NCBI GenBank assembly: GCA_025504975.1
Contig: JANUWI010000005.1
Location: forward strand, 930,001 to 994,000
Length of the DNA: 64,000 nucleotides
Source of the DNA: Plenodomus lindquistii
Lineage: Eukaryota; Ascomycota; Dothideomycetes; Pleosporales; Leptosphaeriaceae
Direction of reading: 5' to 3'
Shown here: in pieces, positions 1 to 11,772 of the stretch
Layout of the letters: each line of letters opens with the position of its first letter
How positions within the stretch are numbered: the stretch's first letter is position 1
The notes under the pieces: model-generated
What the model was told of the DNA's origin: nothing
Database searches by the model: none
The model's input: only the letters and a program-made list of their open reading frames with translations
Position numbers and translations under genes: made by a program

Positions 1-881
1 GACTCCAATCACCCTGAATGCGCCACCTCGACGTACAAGACACCAAGAGATTAGCGTCGATCTCGCTCTTGCGAATGAAGCCTTCACTAGCTTCAAAGTC
101 CAACAGAGAGAACAGTTCGAGCGGGTCGCAACCTTTGAGTACAGCCAGCGGAAAGCCCTATCGGCATACCATCAACACTCGCTCAGAAAACTAACCGTCC
201 AGCATGAGACCAGCAAGCAAGAGCTCATTGAACAGGTAAAGCCGTCATAACATCGCAATTCGCGACATCTTTACTCACACGCCGCAGCACACACAAGACC
301 TCGAGCGTCTTGAAGAACGCCAAATCAGCACCGAGCACGACCTCCGCGAAACCCACGCTCAAGAAACGCAAAACGTCGCCACAGCCCTCAAACACATGGA
401 AGCCTACTGTCTCGGCACAAACGCAAACCACCCCGAACACTCACACATCGTCACCGAAGAGGACTTCAAGAAACTCGACCGCCAACGCCTCGTCCAAGCC
501 AATCTCCCACGCAGACACGAAAACGCCATAAACGTTCTCCGCGCCCGTCAAGAACGCGACATCCAGCGAAAAATGGAGAAGCAGGAGACGGAACTCGAGG
601 CGCTAGACGTGATACATCTCCAGGAGAAATTAGCCGAGGAAGCGCGTCACAGAAACGAGACGGAGCGTCTGGAAACGGTAATTACCAGTCGTAGAAAAAG
701 GTTACTGCAGCGCTGGGATCTCAAGTTTGAAATGTGGAGAAGAGATTGGGAGGGTCAGCATTTCACGGCGTTGACGCTGAAATTGGAGCATGAGGAGTGG
801 CCGGCGCGTAAGGCGGAACACGCCGTTGTTGTTCCTGAGACGAGTGAGCTGGCGCGGTATATCAGGGCTGATGATGCGTGA
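1..881 (+). CDS. Coiled-coil protein, 5'-truncated by the window edge
   Basis: The gene enters from the left edge already in frame and ends at TGA 879-881. Exon 1 (1-235, reading from base 2) joins exon 2 (288-881) across a 52-bp GT-AG intron (236-287); both exons are open in the joined frame. The visible ~275 residues are highly charged and helical, with many Glu, Arg, Gln and Lys and few Gly or Pro, as in a long coiled coil. The end is mixed basic/acidic with several Trp. No catalytic or membrane motif is visible. I do not recognise the family; a cytoskeletal, septal or nuclear scaffold role would only be a guess. The gene is convergent with the TFIIIA gene downstream. Confidence 0.75.
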
Positions 882-1332
882 TTGGGACTGCAATTGTGTG
901 ATTGTTTCCCTTTCTATTGCATGCGATTCGAGCATGTGAATGATGTTGGTGGAGAGGTTCACTGATTGACGGGTTTTCTTTACTTATATATACCCCATTT
1001 TGCAGGCGCGCGGGCTTTTGTGGCGATTTGATTATAGGTATACAACAAGAAGATACCAGGGCGCATAGCATGTAGGGGAGGTACATGTGCTGTAGACACG
1101 ACGGACATGCTGGACGAGATTTAGTATATCAGCCAGAGAAACATGTTGGTTGTTGACAACATCTTCCGAGACAATCAAAAGATGATTCATGTCAAAGAAA
1201 AAAACAATTCTGCTTTCGCTACAAAGGGTATCTATCTATAAATCTCGGCATTTCATGAGATCATAAGGGGAATCGGGCAATCCTCTCAGGCAGCGTATCT
1301 CCCTCCGTCTTGCATAGAGTATTCTTAACGCA
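882..1332. other. Intergenic, convergent 3' region
   Basis: This lies between the 3' ends of the coiled-coil gene and the TFIIIA gene. It presumably holds both 3' UTRs and poly(A) signals. No coding region or repeat was recognised. Confidence 0.5.
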
Positions 1333-3103
1333 TCATTCATGAGCATGATTAAACTGCTCCACCGGCGCCAGCGCATCCCACAACAACCCCTCCTGCGCAT
1401 CAGTCGCAGGCTCCAACCCACCCAGCCCCATCGCGATATCCATCTCCGCCTCCTCGGCATTCAGCAACGAAAGATGATCAAACTGGGTGTCAAAATGACT
1501 GAAATACGGCTCAGATGGCTTTCCCAAACCAGCGCTATTCCCATCCATCGGCAGAAGCGGCGGCGGCGGCGGCACCATCATGCCATCTACATAATACGGC
1601 GTAGGCGTCTGCGGCATACTCGGCTCCGCACTCTCAAACAAGCCCATGGACTCTTCTAGCCCGCCGATCCAAAATTGTCCGCCAGTCGTGGCATTGCGCT
1701 GGATGATCAACTCTTCGATTTCGTCGTCGGGGAGGTTGTGCGTGGCGCGGAGATGGCGCCGCAAGTCGCGGTCCATGTAGAATCTATACTCGCAATTTGG
1801 GATTAGACAAGAGACTTCTCGTCCCTTTTCGTAGCCCACGCCAGTGAGTAGGGTGAGCATTGAGGGGTCGGACTTCTTTTTCGATTTTGCTGCTTTGCGC
1901 TGTTGTTTGCGGTTCCCGAGGCCGAGATGGTGCGTTCGGACGTGTTGGTCGAGGGAGGATTTGGCTTTGAACGCGGCACCGCATGCATTGTGGCCGTCCC
2001 AGGCTTTGAGGTCGTCGTGTTTGGAGGAGCGGAGAGCGTCGGGGTTGCAGAAGTAGCGGAATTGCTGCTCGTGTACGGTTTGAATATGTACAGTGAGATT
2101 GTGTCGGCGATTGAAGACGCTGTCGCAGTCTGGGCGGGGGCAGATGTATTGTGGTTGCTCTGATGGGTCGGCGTGCACGGTGTCGCAATGTGATTTCAAC
2201 GTGCTGGAGTTTTTGAATTTTTGCCCACATTCTGTGCAGGTTGGGGGGTGATGCTCTTCGTTATGGGCGATCAGTTCTTCATTTGTAGCGAATGAAACAG
2301 GTCGAGGAGATGTTGCCTCTGCATCGTTATGGGGCATTGCTGACTCGACACTAGGTGCCATGCAGAGCAAGCAGAAATGCGCCTCCTCTTGACCCTCCGA
2401 ATGGAGCCTACTCATGTGTTTTCGTAGCGCACCTTCAGTCCCGAAACCGCTCTTGCACTTGTCTCCCGTCTCGGGGTCAACAAAGGTGCAAGGGTAGGGC
2501 TTGACGTCCAGATGTTCGCTCTTGATGTGTGCTGTGAGGGCCTTTTCTTTTCTGAACTGCTCGTTGCAGGGTGGGAAGTCGGTACAGTAGAACTTGGACT
2601 CGTGAACGTCTTTGTGACGCTGCAGTCTACCGTTCGAGGTAAAGCTCTTTCCACAGCCCTTCCAGTCGCATGTGAAGGAACGTTCGACGACGGGGTCGCC
2701 ATGGGTGTTCTTGATGTGTCTTCGAAGATGGTCCTTTCGTGGGAATGTCTTGTCACAGCCTACAGCGGTGCAAGCAAACGGCCGTTCGTTGTTGTGGCTT
2801 CGCATATGGGCCTCGAGACGGCAGGGCCGGTTGAAACGTTGCGCGCAGCTTTCGACAGGGCAGATGTAGTTCCACTGGCGGCGGGCCTCGCTTTCTGCTC
2901 TCCGCGTGCCATTGTCGGTGTAGTTGACCTTGTAGTCAGCGGAATCATCAGAGGCAATATCCGACTCGTGTGCCTTCTCCGCAGCGCCTGTTGGTGCGTG
3001 TTAAAATCTCGAAAGCGACGTCATGAGACAAACACTTACTTATGCGCGCTCTCTTGGGCGAAGCGTATTCCGCATCTTCTGAGGTTTTCCGTTTTGGGGC
3101 CAT
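1333..3103 (-). CDS. Transcription factor IIIA-like C2H2 zinc-finger protein
   Basis: Exon 1 runs 3103-3040 and exon 2 2987-1333, with an intron at 2988-3039; the deduced protein is 572 aa. The start encodes MAPKRKTSEDAEYASPKRAR, a basic, NLS-like stretch. About ten TFIIIA-style C2H2 fingers follow in the first ~390 residues, beginning with CPVESCAQRF...H and CTAVGCDKTF...H. They have the short spacers and CxxxxC/CxxC variants typical of TFIIIA. Fingers 5, 6 and 9 are stretched or interrupted. In fungi TFIIIA binds the 5S rRNA gene and recruits TFIIIC/TFIIIB and Pol III; it can also bind 5S RNA. The acidic, Pro/Met-rich C-terminal ~150 residues may be the activation region. The function rests on finger number and spacing; another multi-finger regulator cannot be fully excluded. 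It is divergent with RPB6, 257 bp away. Confidence 0.85.
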
Positions 3104-3360
3104 GACTACGATTGGATCATGTCTTGGAGCGAGAGATCAGTCCCCGTGGGTGGTGGACGTCGATGGTTCTAGCCACTCCACTTTATTTTCCTCGCCAAGA
3201 TTTCGGACCACTAGCGTGACGGCCATCCCTGTTCGGCCCGTGGTTGGTCGCGCTTTCTTTCTTTCTTCGACTCTGTGCCTGCGCGCAGTTGGACATATCC
3301 CGCTCTACACCTCACCGCCGCCTCGACACCCTACACAACCACTTTAAATAAGCCATCACC
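3104..3360. promoter_or_regulatory. Divergent promoter, TFIIIA / RPB6
   Basis: There are only 257 bp between the two start codons on opposite strands, so both promoters must lie here. Pyrimidine-rich tracts (TTTCTTTCTT near 3256) are typical of fungal core promoters. No TATA box stands out. Confidence 0.6.
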
Positions 3361-3987
3361 ATGTCTGACTACGGCGGCGACGACGCTGGTGACTATGAGT
3401 ATGTCCCCAAGATGGCCCGCGCTCTCCCAGGCAGCTCCGGCGCAATACTCTGGCCTTGCGCGCAAGCGTCTCGAATACATACTAACAAGGCTACAGTGAC
3501 GGCCCACAGATCGAGTTTGACGAGGAGGAACTACCCGACATCCTCGAAGAGGAAGACGACGATCAACCCGGTGGAGGAGAGGACCCAGACAACGCTGATG
3601 GGCACGACGACAATATTGTAGTCTCGGGAGATGCTGCCGCCGCCAACAAAGACAAGTCTACCAACACTGTCGAGAGCGAGAAGTCGAGGAGGGTCGACAA
3701 CGACAAGCGCACAACCACTCCGTACATGACAAAGTATGAGCGAGCGCGTGTGCTGGGAACAAGGGCACTACAGATCAGGTAGGCCACTACAAAGATGCGC
3801 GCGCACTCTGAAGGCTAACAGAGTCAATAGCGGTAACGCACCTGTCTTGATCGATGTCGAGGGCATGACAGATCCTCTCCAGATCGCAGCAAAGGAGCTA
3901 CAGGAGAAGAAGATCCCTTTGGTAGTACGGCGGTATCTGCCCGACGGCTTCTACGAGGACTGGACTTGTGAAGAACTGTTGACTTAG
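3361..3987 (+). CDS. RPB6: RNA polymerases I, II and III shared subunit RPB6 (ABC23)
   Basis: Three exons (3361-3398, 3497-3778, 3831-3987) with introns of 98 and 52 bp give 158 aa. The N-terminal half is acidic and low-complexity, rich in Asp and Glu, as in all RPB6 orthologues. The C-terminal half has the family core TTPYMTKYERARVLGTRALQ, followed by APVLIDVEGMTDPLQIA and the RRYLPDGFYEDW end. Splicing across 3779-3830 restores the ALQIS-GNAPV junction, which confirms the intron. RPB6 sits next to the clamp of all three nuclear RNA polymerases and helps assembly. Length and motif order match yeast RPO26 (155 aa). Confidence 0.96.
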
Positions 3988-4343
3988 ATGTAAAACGGTA
4001 CTTGCTTGGCAGCATTGGGTTGGAGTTTTGCGACATGGCCAATAAAGGGCCACATTCGGCGAAAGGAGTACTTGCGTGGTTGCGTTGTCTATATCCCCGA
4101 ATCACAACCGAGCTTTTCGCTTTTCCAAAACTTCTCCGTCCACCGTGCGGATCCGATTGCTCAAACAAGCCAAAACATGGTGGGGTAGCTCATGGGCAAG
4201 GAGCTGTCCACCATCTCCCCGCACTAACTCAGGAACAACGTCACTCGATGCGGCAATTCTCAAAACTTCTCAAGTCCCCAAGGTTTGCATCTTCATTTCT
4301 CCCTCTAACAACACGCCATCAATTCCATTCAACACCACGCACC
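3988..4343 (+). other. Intergenic, RPB6 3' end and SFGH promoter
   Basis: 356 bp between two genes on the same strand. No gene was recognised. The last 80 bp before the next ATG are C/T- and A-rich, fitting a 5' leader. Confidence 0.5.
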
Positions 4344-5363
4344 ATGTCTTTCGAAACTACCGGCACCATCGCCTCCTTCGGGGGCAAGCTTCTCAAGCTG
4401 AAGCACAAGTCTTCAAGCACAAACACAGATATGGAGCTCAATGTCTTTCTACCTCCACAAGCATTGAAGTCTGGAGCCAAGGTCCCAGTTCTGTTCTACC
4501 TGTCTGGTCTCACATGTACTGGAAACAACTGCTCAGAAAAGGGTTTCTTCCAGCACGGTGCAGCAAAACATGGTATCGTAGTCGTTTACCCGGATACCTC
4601 GCCACGTGCGTATACACTGTCGAATCAAGTTTTTGCAGCTAACAAGTTCAACAGGTGGACTCCAAATTGAAGGCGAAGATGAGGCATACGATTTTGGATC
4701 TGGTGCTGGCTTCTACGTTGACGCGACCAAGGAGCCATGGACAAAGGGCTACAACATGTACTCATACATCACAAAAGAGCTCCCAGAAGCTCTGTTCTCG
4801 TCATTCAAGGAGCTCGATTCGAGCAAAGTCAGCATTACAGGTCACAGCATGGGAGGTCACGGCGCATTAACATTGGTATGTACCGGGACTCATGCACGGC
4901 TCCAAATCTCGCTGACCACCCTGACCAGTTCCTCAAAAACCCTGGCATGTACAAGTCTGTTTCGGCTTTCGCACCAATCGCCAACCCAATCAACTGCCCA
5001 TGGGGTCAGAAGGCATTCAAGGGCTACTTTGGCGAAGACCAACAACAAAAGTGGAAGGAGCACGATGCGTCAGAGCTGGTCAAGCAATGGAAGGGACCTC
5101 TAGAGATCCTCATTGATGTGGTGCGTATAGTATACAACAGGTTTGCGCGAGCACACATATCTAATACTGAGCAGGGCACCGGAGACAACTTCTACAAGCA
5201 AAAGCAACTGCTACCTGAGAACTTTATGGAGGCAGCCAAGAGCGCCGGCAACGACAAGGGCATTCAACTTCGCATGCAGCCCGACTACGACCACAGCTAC
5301 TACTTCATGGCCTCATTCGCAGATGATCACGTCGAATGGGCGGCAAAGCATCTCGGCGCATAG
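4344..5363 (+). CDS. S-formylglutathione hydrolase (esterase D family)
   Basis: Four exons (4344-4605, 4655-4875, 4929-5120, 5175-5363) encode 287 aa, the usual family length. The enzyme hydrolyses S-formylglutathione to formate and glutathione in the cytosol, the second step of glutathione-dependent formaldehyde detoxification. Visible landmarks are the oxyanion region LSGLTCTGNNCSEKGF, the nucleophile motif GHSMGGHGAL (Ser about 152), the Asp of GTGDNFY and the His of DYDHSYYF. These complete the alpha/beta-hydrolase triad. Intron 1 restores YPDTSPRGLQIEGE, and intron 2 restores GALTL-FLKNPGMYKS. Intron 3 (5121-5174, 54 bp) is a multiple of three with no in-frame stop, so a retained transcript would stay open. 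The start has a good context (CACCATG). Confidence 0.95.
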
Positions 5364-6228
5364 TAAGTACGATCGAGTACTTGAGGGTCATACAGCGAAC
5401 TCACTGTTATAGAAGCGGTTCAGGGTCGAAGCACAAACTTTAGAAGCCGAGAAAAAACTCTAGAACGTAATGAGCGAGAGCATGTTTCGCTGTTTTTGTT
5501 GCATTGCTGGTGCATTCCTTGGATAGACATATAGTCTCGACAATGTTCCATAGCACTTTGAATGCCAAAGATGTTGGGATGTGCAGTCCACATAAAGTTG
5601 ATGTCTGCACCCCAAAGTACGTGATACTTGTGGCTACATCTTAATTCTGATAAACACGCCATTGGAGATGGGCAAAGCAAACGATCATGGGTACAAATCA
5701 ATTCCCAGCAAACTCCTTATAACTGAGTACGACCAGGCACTACCTTGAGCTCGGGCCGAAATTGTACAAGCAGAAAGTGAAGGCACGTGCAGTAAATCGG
5801 AGCACACGCCCGCGGTGAGGCCCATCAAATTGGGCTCTGCTCCCCACCAAGCTTGGCAACAGCCACTCCATTGCAGCGCATATTAGCCCTGTCTGTCACA
5901 CGTCGCAAAACCACCAAACTCGGTGCGGGCACTCTCTATTACAGCATTGCTGGTTAAAGTACCGGTCGACCATACTACCCTCCTTCTTTGAGCAAACCCG
6001 ATCTTGTTCACGCTGTACGTCAGCCCCTCGTGCCCCGCTACCATTGTGCCTTCACCGCTGTAACGCTTTCACGATGCAGCCCTTGGCCCGCTCCATGATC
6101 CGGTAGCATACTTACCGCCTTCAAACCCGCCTTGACAACATCTCCGATGCCCATTTACGACCTCGAATAGCTACAAATAGACGTGTGACTCAGTTTGACA
6201 TATTTCTACATCAAGAGGGCGGAGGACA
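5364..6228. other. Intergenic, promoter side of LOS1
   Basis: 865 bp with only short, unconvincing open frames. It contains the 3' UTR of the esterase gene and the LOS1 promoter. No repeat or RNA gene was recognised. Confidence 0.5.
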
Positions 6229-9200
6229 ATGGAGGCTCAGGTACGTCTGGTTCCTTAGATTCCACGAACCTTTTAAATAATGTATACTAATCCTCTTGCC
6301 TTGCCAGGTAGAAAATGCCATCCAGATTGCCTCGGACCCGACTTCGAGTCAGCAACTGCGCGGTCAGGCCATCGAATACCTAAATCAGCTGCGGACTGAA
6401 GGCTCCGCCTGGCAAGCAGCCCTCGCCCTGTTTACTCGCGATCCTCGACCCTCCGACTTCGTGCGACACACCTCGCTCGACCTTGTCAACAATGCAATCA
6501 CCGAGCACAGGCTGGACGAGCAGAGCACTGCTTATGTCAAGGATACGCTCATGACCCATATACGGCAGTCATACACCCCAGGCAGTGGCGCTGCAGACAC
6601 CAGCCATATTCAGAACAAGTTGATGCAAACAATCACGTATCTTTTTACCGCGTTATACCCTTCTTCATGGCAGTCGTTCTTCGATGACTTCCGCGCCTTG
6701 GCTGGCGACCAGGCTACCATCGGCAACGTAAACACCGCGACGACCTTTTTGTATATACGCATGCTTGGACAAGTACACGATGAAATTGCGGATCAGTTGG
6801 TCGCGCGGCCGGAGGACGAAAAGAAGCGGAACACGGAATTGAAGGACTTGATCCGACAACGAGATGCACAAAAGATCTCTGCCTCCTGGCAAGAGATTCT
6901 CGCAAAATGGAGGGAGACAGATCTAGGCCTTGTGGAAATGTGTCTGAGGAACATTGGTTGCTGGGTCAGTTGGACCGACATCAACCTGATCGTGAATCAG
7001 TCCATGATCACGACGTTCCTTGAAATGGCCGGTCAGCAAGGGATCGCTGATCCAGAAAGTCCTGCTGGCAAGGTGCGCGATGCAGCCATTGACACATTCT
7101 CCGAGATCGTAAGCAAGAAGATGAGCCCAGCAGACAAGATAGAGCTCATCACGTTTCTGAACCTCACCGAAGTCGTGGGCCAGCTCATCACCAGTCCAGC
7201 TTTGGCCGACTTCAACAGCTCCAATTATGATAATGACTTAGCGGAGACTGTTGCGAAACTCGTCAACAATATCGTCTTCGACATCGTCAAAATCTTGGAG
7301 AACGAGTCGGTTGACGAGCAGACGCGACAGCGTGCCGATGACCTGATCCGGATCTTCACACCCTATCTCCTGCGTTTCTTTGCAGACCAGTATGATGAAG
7401 TCTGCTCCACCGTCATTCCATCGTTGACTGACCTCCTCACCTTCCTGCGCAAACTGCAAAAGAAGTTTGGTACCGTCCCCCCTCAGTATGCTGCTGTTTT
7501 GCCACCGGTCTTAGATGCCATCATTGCAAAGATGAAGTATGACGATACTGCTTCATGGGGCGAAGAGGGTGAGCAGACGGACGAGGCGGAATTTCAGGAC
7601 CTTCGGCGACGACTTCATGTTCTTCAGCAGGCCGTGACAACCATCGACGAGTCGTATTACATCGAGACCCTCAGTCAATTAGTCAATGGCACATTTGGGC
7701 GCCTCACTCAGGGCGACCAGTCCCTGAACTGGCGTGATCTTGAGCTAGCTCTATACGAGATGTACTTGTTCGGAGAGTTGGCGATCAAAAACCAAGGGTT
7801 ATTTGCGAAGCGCGAGCCATCATCTGTAGCTGCTCAGCAACTTGTGGCTATGATGAACAGCATGATTGACTCAGGTGAGATGGCTCCATCATGGAACAAA
7901 TTGTTGAAGTGCTGACGATAAGTGACAGGCCTTGCGAACTACTCACATCCCGCTGTTCAACTCCAGTACATGGAGATTTGCGTTCGATACTACCAGTTCT
8001 TCGAACATAACCCGCAGCTCATCCCCAAAGTTCTCGAAAACTTCGTTCAGCTCACACACAGCAGCCATGTCAAAGTTCGTTCGCGATCATGGTACCTCTT
8101 CCAGCGTCTCGTCAAGCACCTACGCGCTCAACTTGGCAACGTCTCATACGATATCATACAAGCGGTCGGCGACTTGCTCACCATCAAGGCTGAGCTTCCA
8201 GATAATTCTGAAGACGAAATGTCATCAGACGAAGAGGACCAGTCAGCCGACGCGCTATTCAAGTCACAACTCTATCTGTTCGAAGCTGTTGGGTGCATCG
8301 CCTCATCCAGCACAGTCTCAATAGAGAACAAGAAACTCTACGCGCAGACCATCATGAGCCCACTGTTCTCCGATATACAACAAACCCTACCACAGGCGAG
8401 GAACGGGGACGAGCGGGCCATTCTTCAGACTCACCACATCATCATGGCTCTTGGAACGCTCGCACGTGGCTATTCGGACTGGGTCCCCTCGAACAACAAC
8501 AGTGCTGTTCCTCACAGCGAAGTCGCTGATGAGTTCGTCAAGGCCTCGGAAGCTATCCTCGTCGCCCTTGAATCCCTCAACTCCTCCAGCTCGATCCGTG
8601 ACGCGGCACGCTTCGCCTTCTCACGAATGATCGCGGTTCTTGGTTCAAGACTGTTACAGCAGCTGCCATCGTGGATCGAAGGCTTGTTATCCCTGAGCTC
8701 CTCCATGGATGAGATAAGCACTTTCCTCAAGGTTCTGGGCCAGGTGATCTTTACTTTCAAGGCAGAGATTGCGGGTATCCTTGACACAGTCATGACCCCT
8801 GTTTTACAGCGCATCTTCACTGCACTAGCAGTGACACCCTCAGGCACAGATGACGAGATCCAACTCGCTGAGCTCCGACGAGAGTACCTGAACTTCATTA
8901 TTGTCGTGCTGAACCAAGGGCTCGGATCTGTGCTTGTCAGCAATGGTAAGTATCCACTGATCGACATGCCCCTTACTTTCCTAACATCCTACAGCCAATC
9001 AGTCCACATTCGAGCCCGTCATCTCATCAATCGAGACATTCGCTCGCGACACACACGACTACCCCACCGCCCGCCTCGCCATCTTCGTCCTCATCCGCAT
9101 GATCTCTGTCTGGAGCGGACCAGACAAGGTCGGCCCCGGCGCAAACAACACACCCACATCCCCCGTCGCAACTCAAGCTCCACTCCCAGGATTTGACAAT

Positions 9201-9509
9201 TACATCGTCGACCGCTTCTCCCCGCTCGTCTGGTCAATCCCTGCCTCTGCAGGCTTCAACTCGAAAGACGCACAAGCCAAGCAAGTCCTCCACGAGACTG
9301 CCAACCTCCAACTCGAAATCATCAAGAAGATTGGTGAACCTTTTGTTGAACGTCTCAAGAGCGATCTCAGTGGAATGGGTCTAGGCGACGAAGGTCAAGA
9401 CCAGTATCTGCGTACACTTGCCGCCGCTCTAGAAGGACCTAAGAAGGAAAAGGAGTGGCGCAACTTCTTCTGCCAGTTTGTCGATCGCATGTTAGCTGGA
9501 CAGACATGA
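6229..9509 (+). CDS. LOS1: Exportin-T (tRNA nuclear exporter)
   Basis: Four exons (6229-6240, 6308-7874, 7929-8945, 8995-9509) encode about 1,036 aa, the usual length for fungal Los1. Exon 1 carries only MEAQ; the 67-bp intron after it has clean GTACGT and CAG ends. The protein begins with the exportin-type segment VENAIQIASDPTSSQQLRGQ, then FVRHTSLDLVNNAITEHR and a CRM1-like stretch (LMQTITYLFTALYPSSWQSF). The rest is alpha-helical HEAT-type repeats. Family role: a karyopherin-beta that binds mature tRNA and RanGTP in the nucleus and releases the tRNA in the cytoplasm. Introns 2 and 3 are confirmed by the continuous reading frame (MIDSG-LANYSHPAVQLQ and VLVSNA-NQSTFEPV). Nothing is missing. 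Confidence 0.93.
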
Positions 9510-11772
9510 GGCTGTCGTGCCATCAGTATGGTGATGGGAGTAAACCACGAGCCCACGAAGCACACACTTTATCCCAACATTTCCTTTTACATCGACTAAG
9601 GCGAAAACGGGTTTCTCGGGGAAATTGGAGAGGGCATCATCTGCATGGAGGAGCGAGCGTCAAAGGATAGTAGTAGGGCATGTTTGCATGATTCCCCCTC
9701 CTACAAATTAGGTTTGAGTGGAGCTATGTAGGTGTAGCTAAACAAGAAGATAATATAAAAACTTTGATCAATTTCTATATCTATTACGGCTCGGCTGGAG
9801 TGGGTTGGACGTGTTGATGTTTTGATTTGAACTATAGGACTGCTGGAGTGTAGATGCTGGTATTGCTGTTGTGCCAACACATTGTTAGCTTCGATCGAAG
9901 GTTGCCTGATTCGATACTTGGCAGCAATAGTCAGATGCTGAGGTGGCCTACGTTCATGGATCTGACAAAATGCTAATTGTGCCTTATATCGAGCCCAAGT
10001 AAGCACAGGGTATAGGACGCTTATCGATGTCAGACGCTGTAGTCCTTCATGCTGGTCGCTGAAGACGGGCATGCAGCGAGCGGAGCGATATCAATGTACT
10101 GAATGTACACTATCTAGTAAATTCGGCTGGCTTCATTGTCAAGAATGGGACGAATCGTTAGTTTGGATCTTGGGCGGGGTGATTAGTCAGGCCGAAAACA
10201 TCAATGAGCGCTGCGCCTTTGTCCTGTGGAGCCGGGAGGGACAGCGAAAGGCCTCCCAGGTGTGGTCTGCCATTTGTCCGAATTCGCCAGGTTGGTGGCC
10301 TGCCGCCTGGTGCTGCATCCCAATCCCACGTATTGTTGACCACTGCATTCGGTGCCTCACCGGTCCTTAAGGATGCCAACATTATGTTGAGGACGGAATG
10401 GATCATGGCTGCTGACGAATGATTTTGGGCAATTTAGGAAAAACCTTCGAATGCCATCCAGATTCCAAGCCACAGCTCGGAACCTCGACCGGTGCACGTT
10501 CTCCGTTGGCAGCCTGAGGGATGTGTCGCCATCGTGGAGGTCCGCGCGATGATTTGCGAACGGTGGTCAGTGAGTTGGTCGAGTAGAAGTTGGTGTGTAG
10601 AAAGACAGTTAGTTTCCCGCGCGTAGCCCTGGTGGCCCTGGACCCAATGTGCGCCGTTTCTGTACTCCTCAGCTGACGAGGTCGAGAAGAGTGAGCGAAG
10701 GGACCGATAGGGGTGCAGAGTCTGATATGGCTTATTGGCTTGGCACACCAGCATTGGAAGGAGTGAGCCGAAGTGTTTCCTGCTAGAACATCTCAATGAC
10801 AACACGAAAACGTCTGTCGCCTGTCCTCTCCACAACAGTCATTCAAGATTGCTCGAGATCAAATCACAAAGCCACGGTCGCACAAAGAGATGCGTCAATC
10901 GCGCTTTGGAGAAGCAAGTACTCCAGAGGACTGGTCCTGGATTATTGCGTGCCGGCAACGACCCACCGACCCACGAGGATCGAGCTACGGTGCCGCACCG
11001 GCTGCAGCTTTAGGCGAAGGAGCGAAAGGGATTGAGGTGCCAAGGGAGAATGGGCGTTCCTAGATAGTGCTGTGTTGGCCAGAACGTCGCCAAAAATGGT
11101 TACATTATATTGCCTCGCACAAGCCAATCAATCCGCCAGCCTATCACGTTCTATCAACTTACGATCTGGACGACAAATATGTCCCAATTCCTCCAGTACC
11201 CGAGTCGCATTGTCAGTCGCCAGCGGAAACGATCGAGTCTTGCGGCTATGGGGGCGCTTTATGGCGCTGTCCGCTTGCTAGACAGGGGCAAGCTACCCGT
11301 TGGGAGGCGCAAGCGTTCATGGCATTTTGATCATAAGGAACAGCATGCTCCCAAGGCTTGCGAAAGGGTTTCGGAGCTGCGAATCGACCGTTGAAGAACT
11401 CTAACTTCGAGGAACCGCTACTGAGAACACATCTGGAGACGATCGACATCGACAAGCCGGCCGCTGCTCAACCTTCCTCCAACTGGCCGTCCTTCATTAC
11501 ATCCTCTGTCAACAACCGTTCATTCCGCTTGTGCACACGTGGATACTTCAAAGCGACTTGTGCGACCATCGCCGCTCAGCTTCTGCAAGGTACCGCGCCT
11601 AGCTTGTGCAGTCAGTGTCAATTGATATTCAATTGCTTTTGACTGTTCACCAAAGAGGGTCATGGTCTGCAAACCTTGAATGACCAGTGTGGATAATAAT
11701 AGCGGAACGGTAACAATGTGTGTCGCCAAATATGAGTCGCTGGTGTCGCACCATGAGGCTCCCCTGTCCAAC
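9510..11772. other. Gene-poor 2.3-kb segment
   Basis: Only short open frames (<140 codons) occur, none with a recognisable motif or a convincing exon chain. The first ~250 bp is AT-richer and probably holds the LOS1 3' UTR. The end holds the promoter of the next gene. I saw no direct or inverted repeats and no transposase remnant, but small lineage-specific genes or long non-coding RNAs cannot be excluded. Confidence 0.4.
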
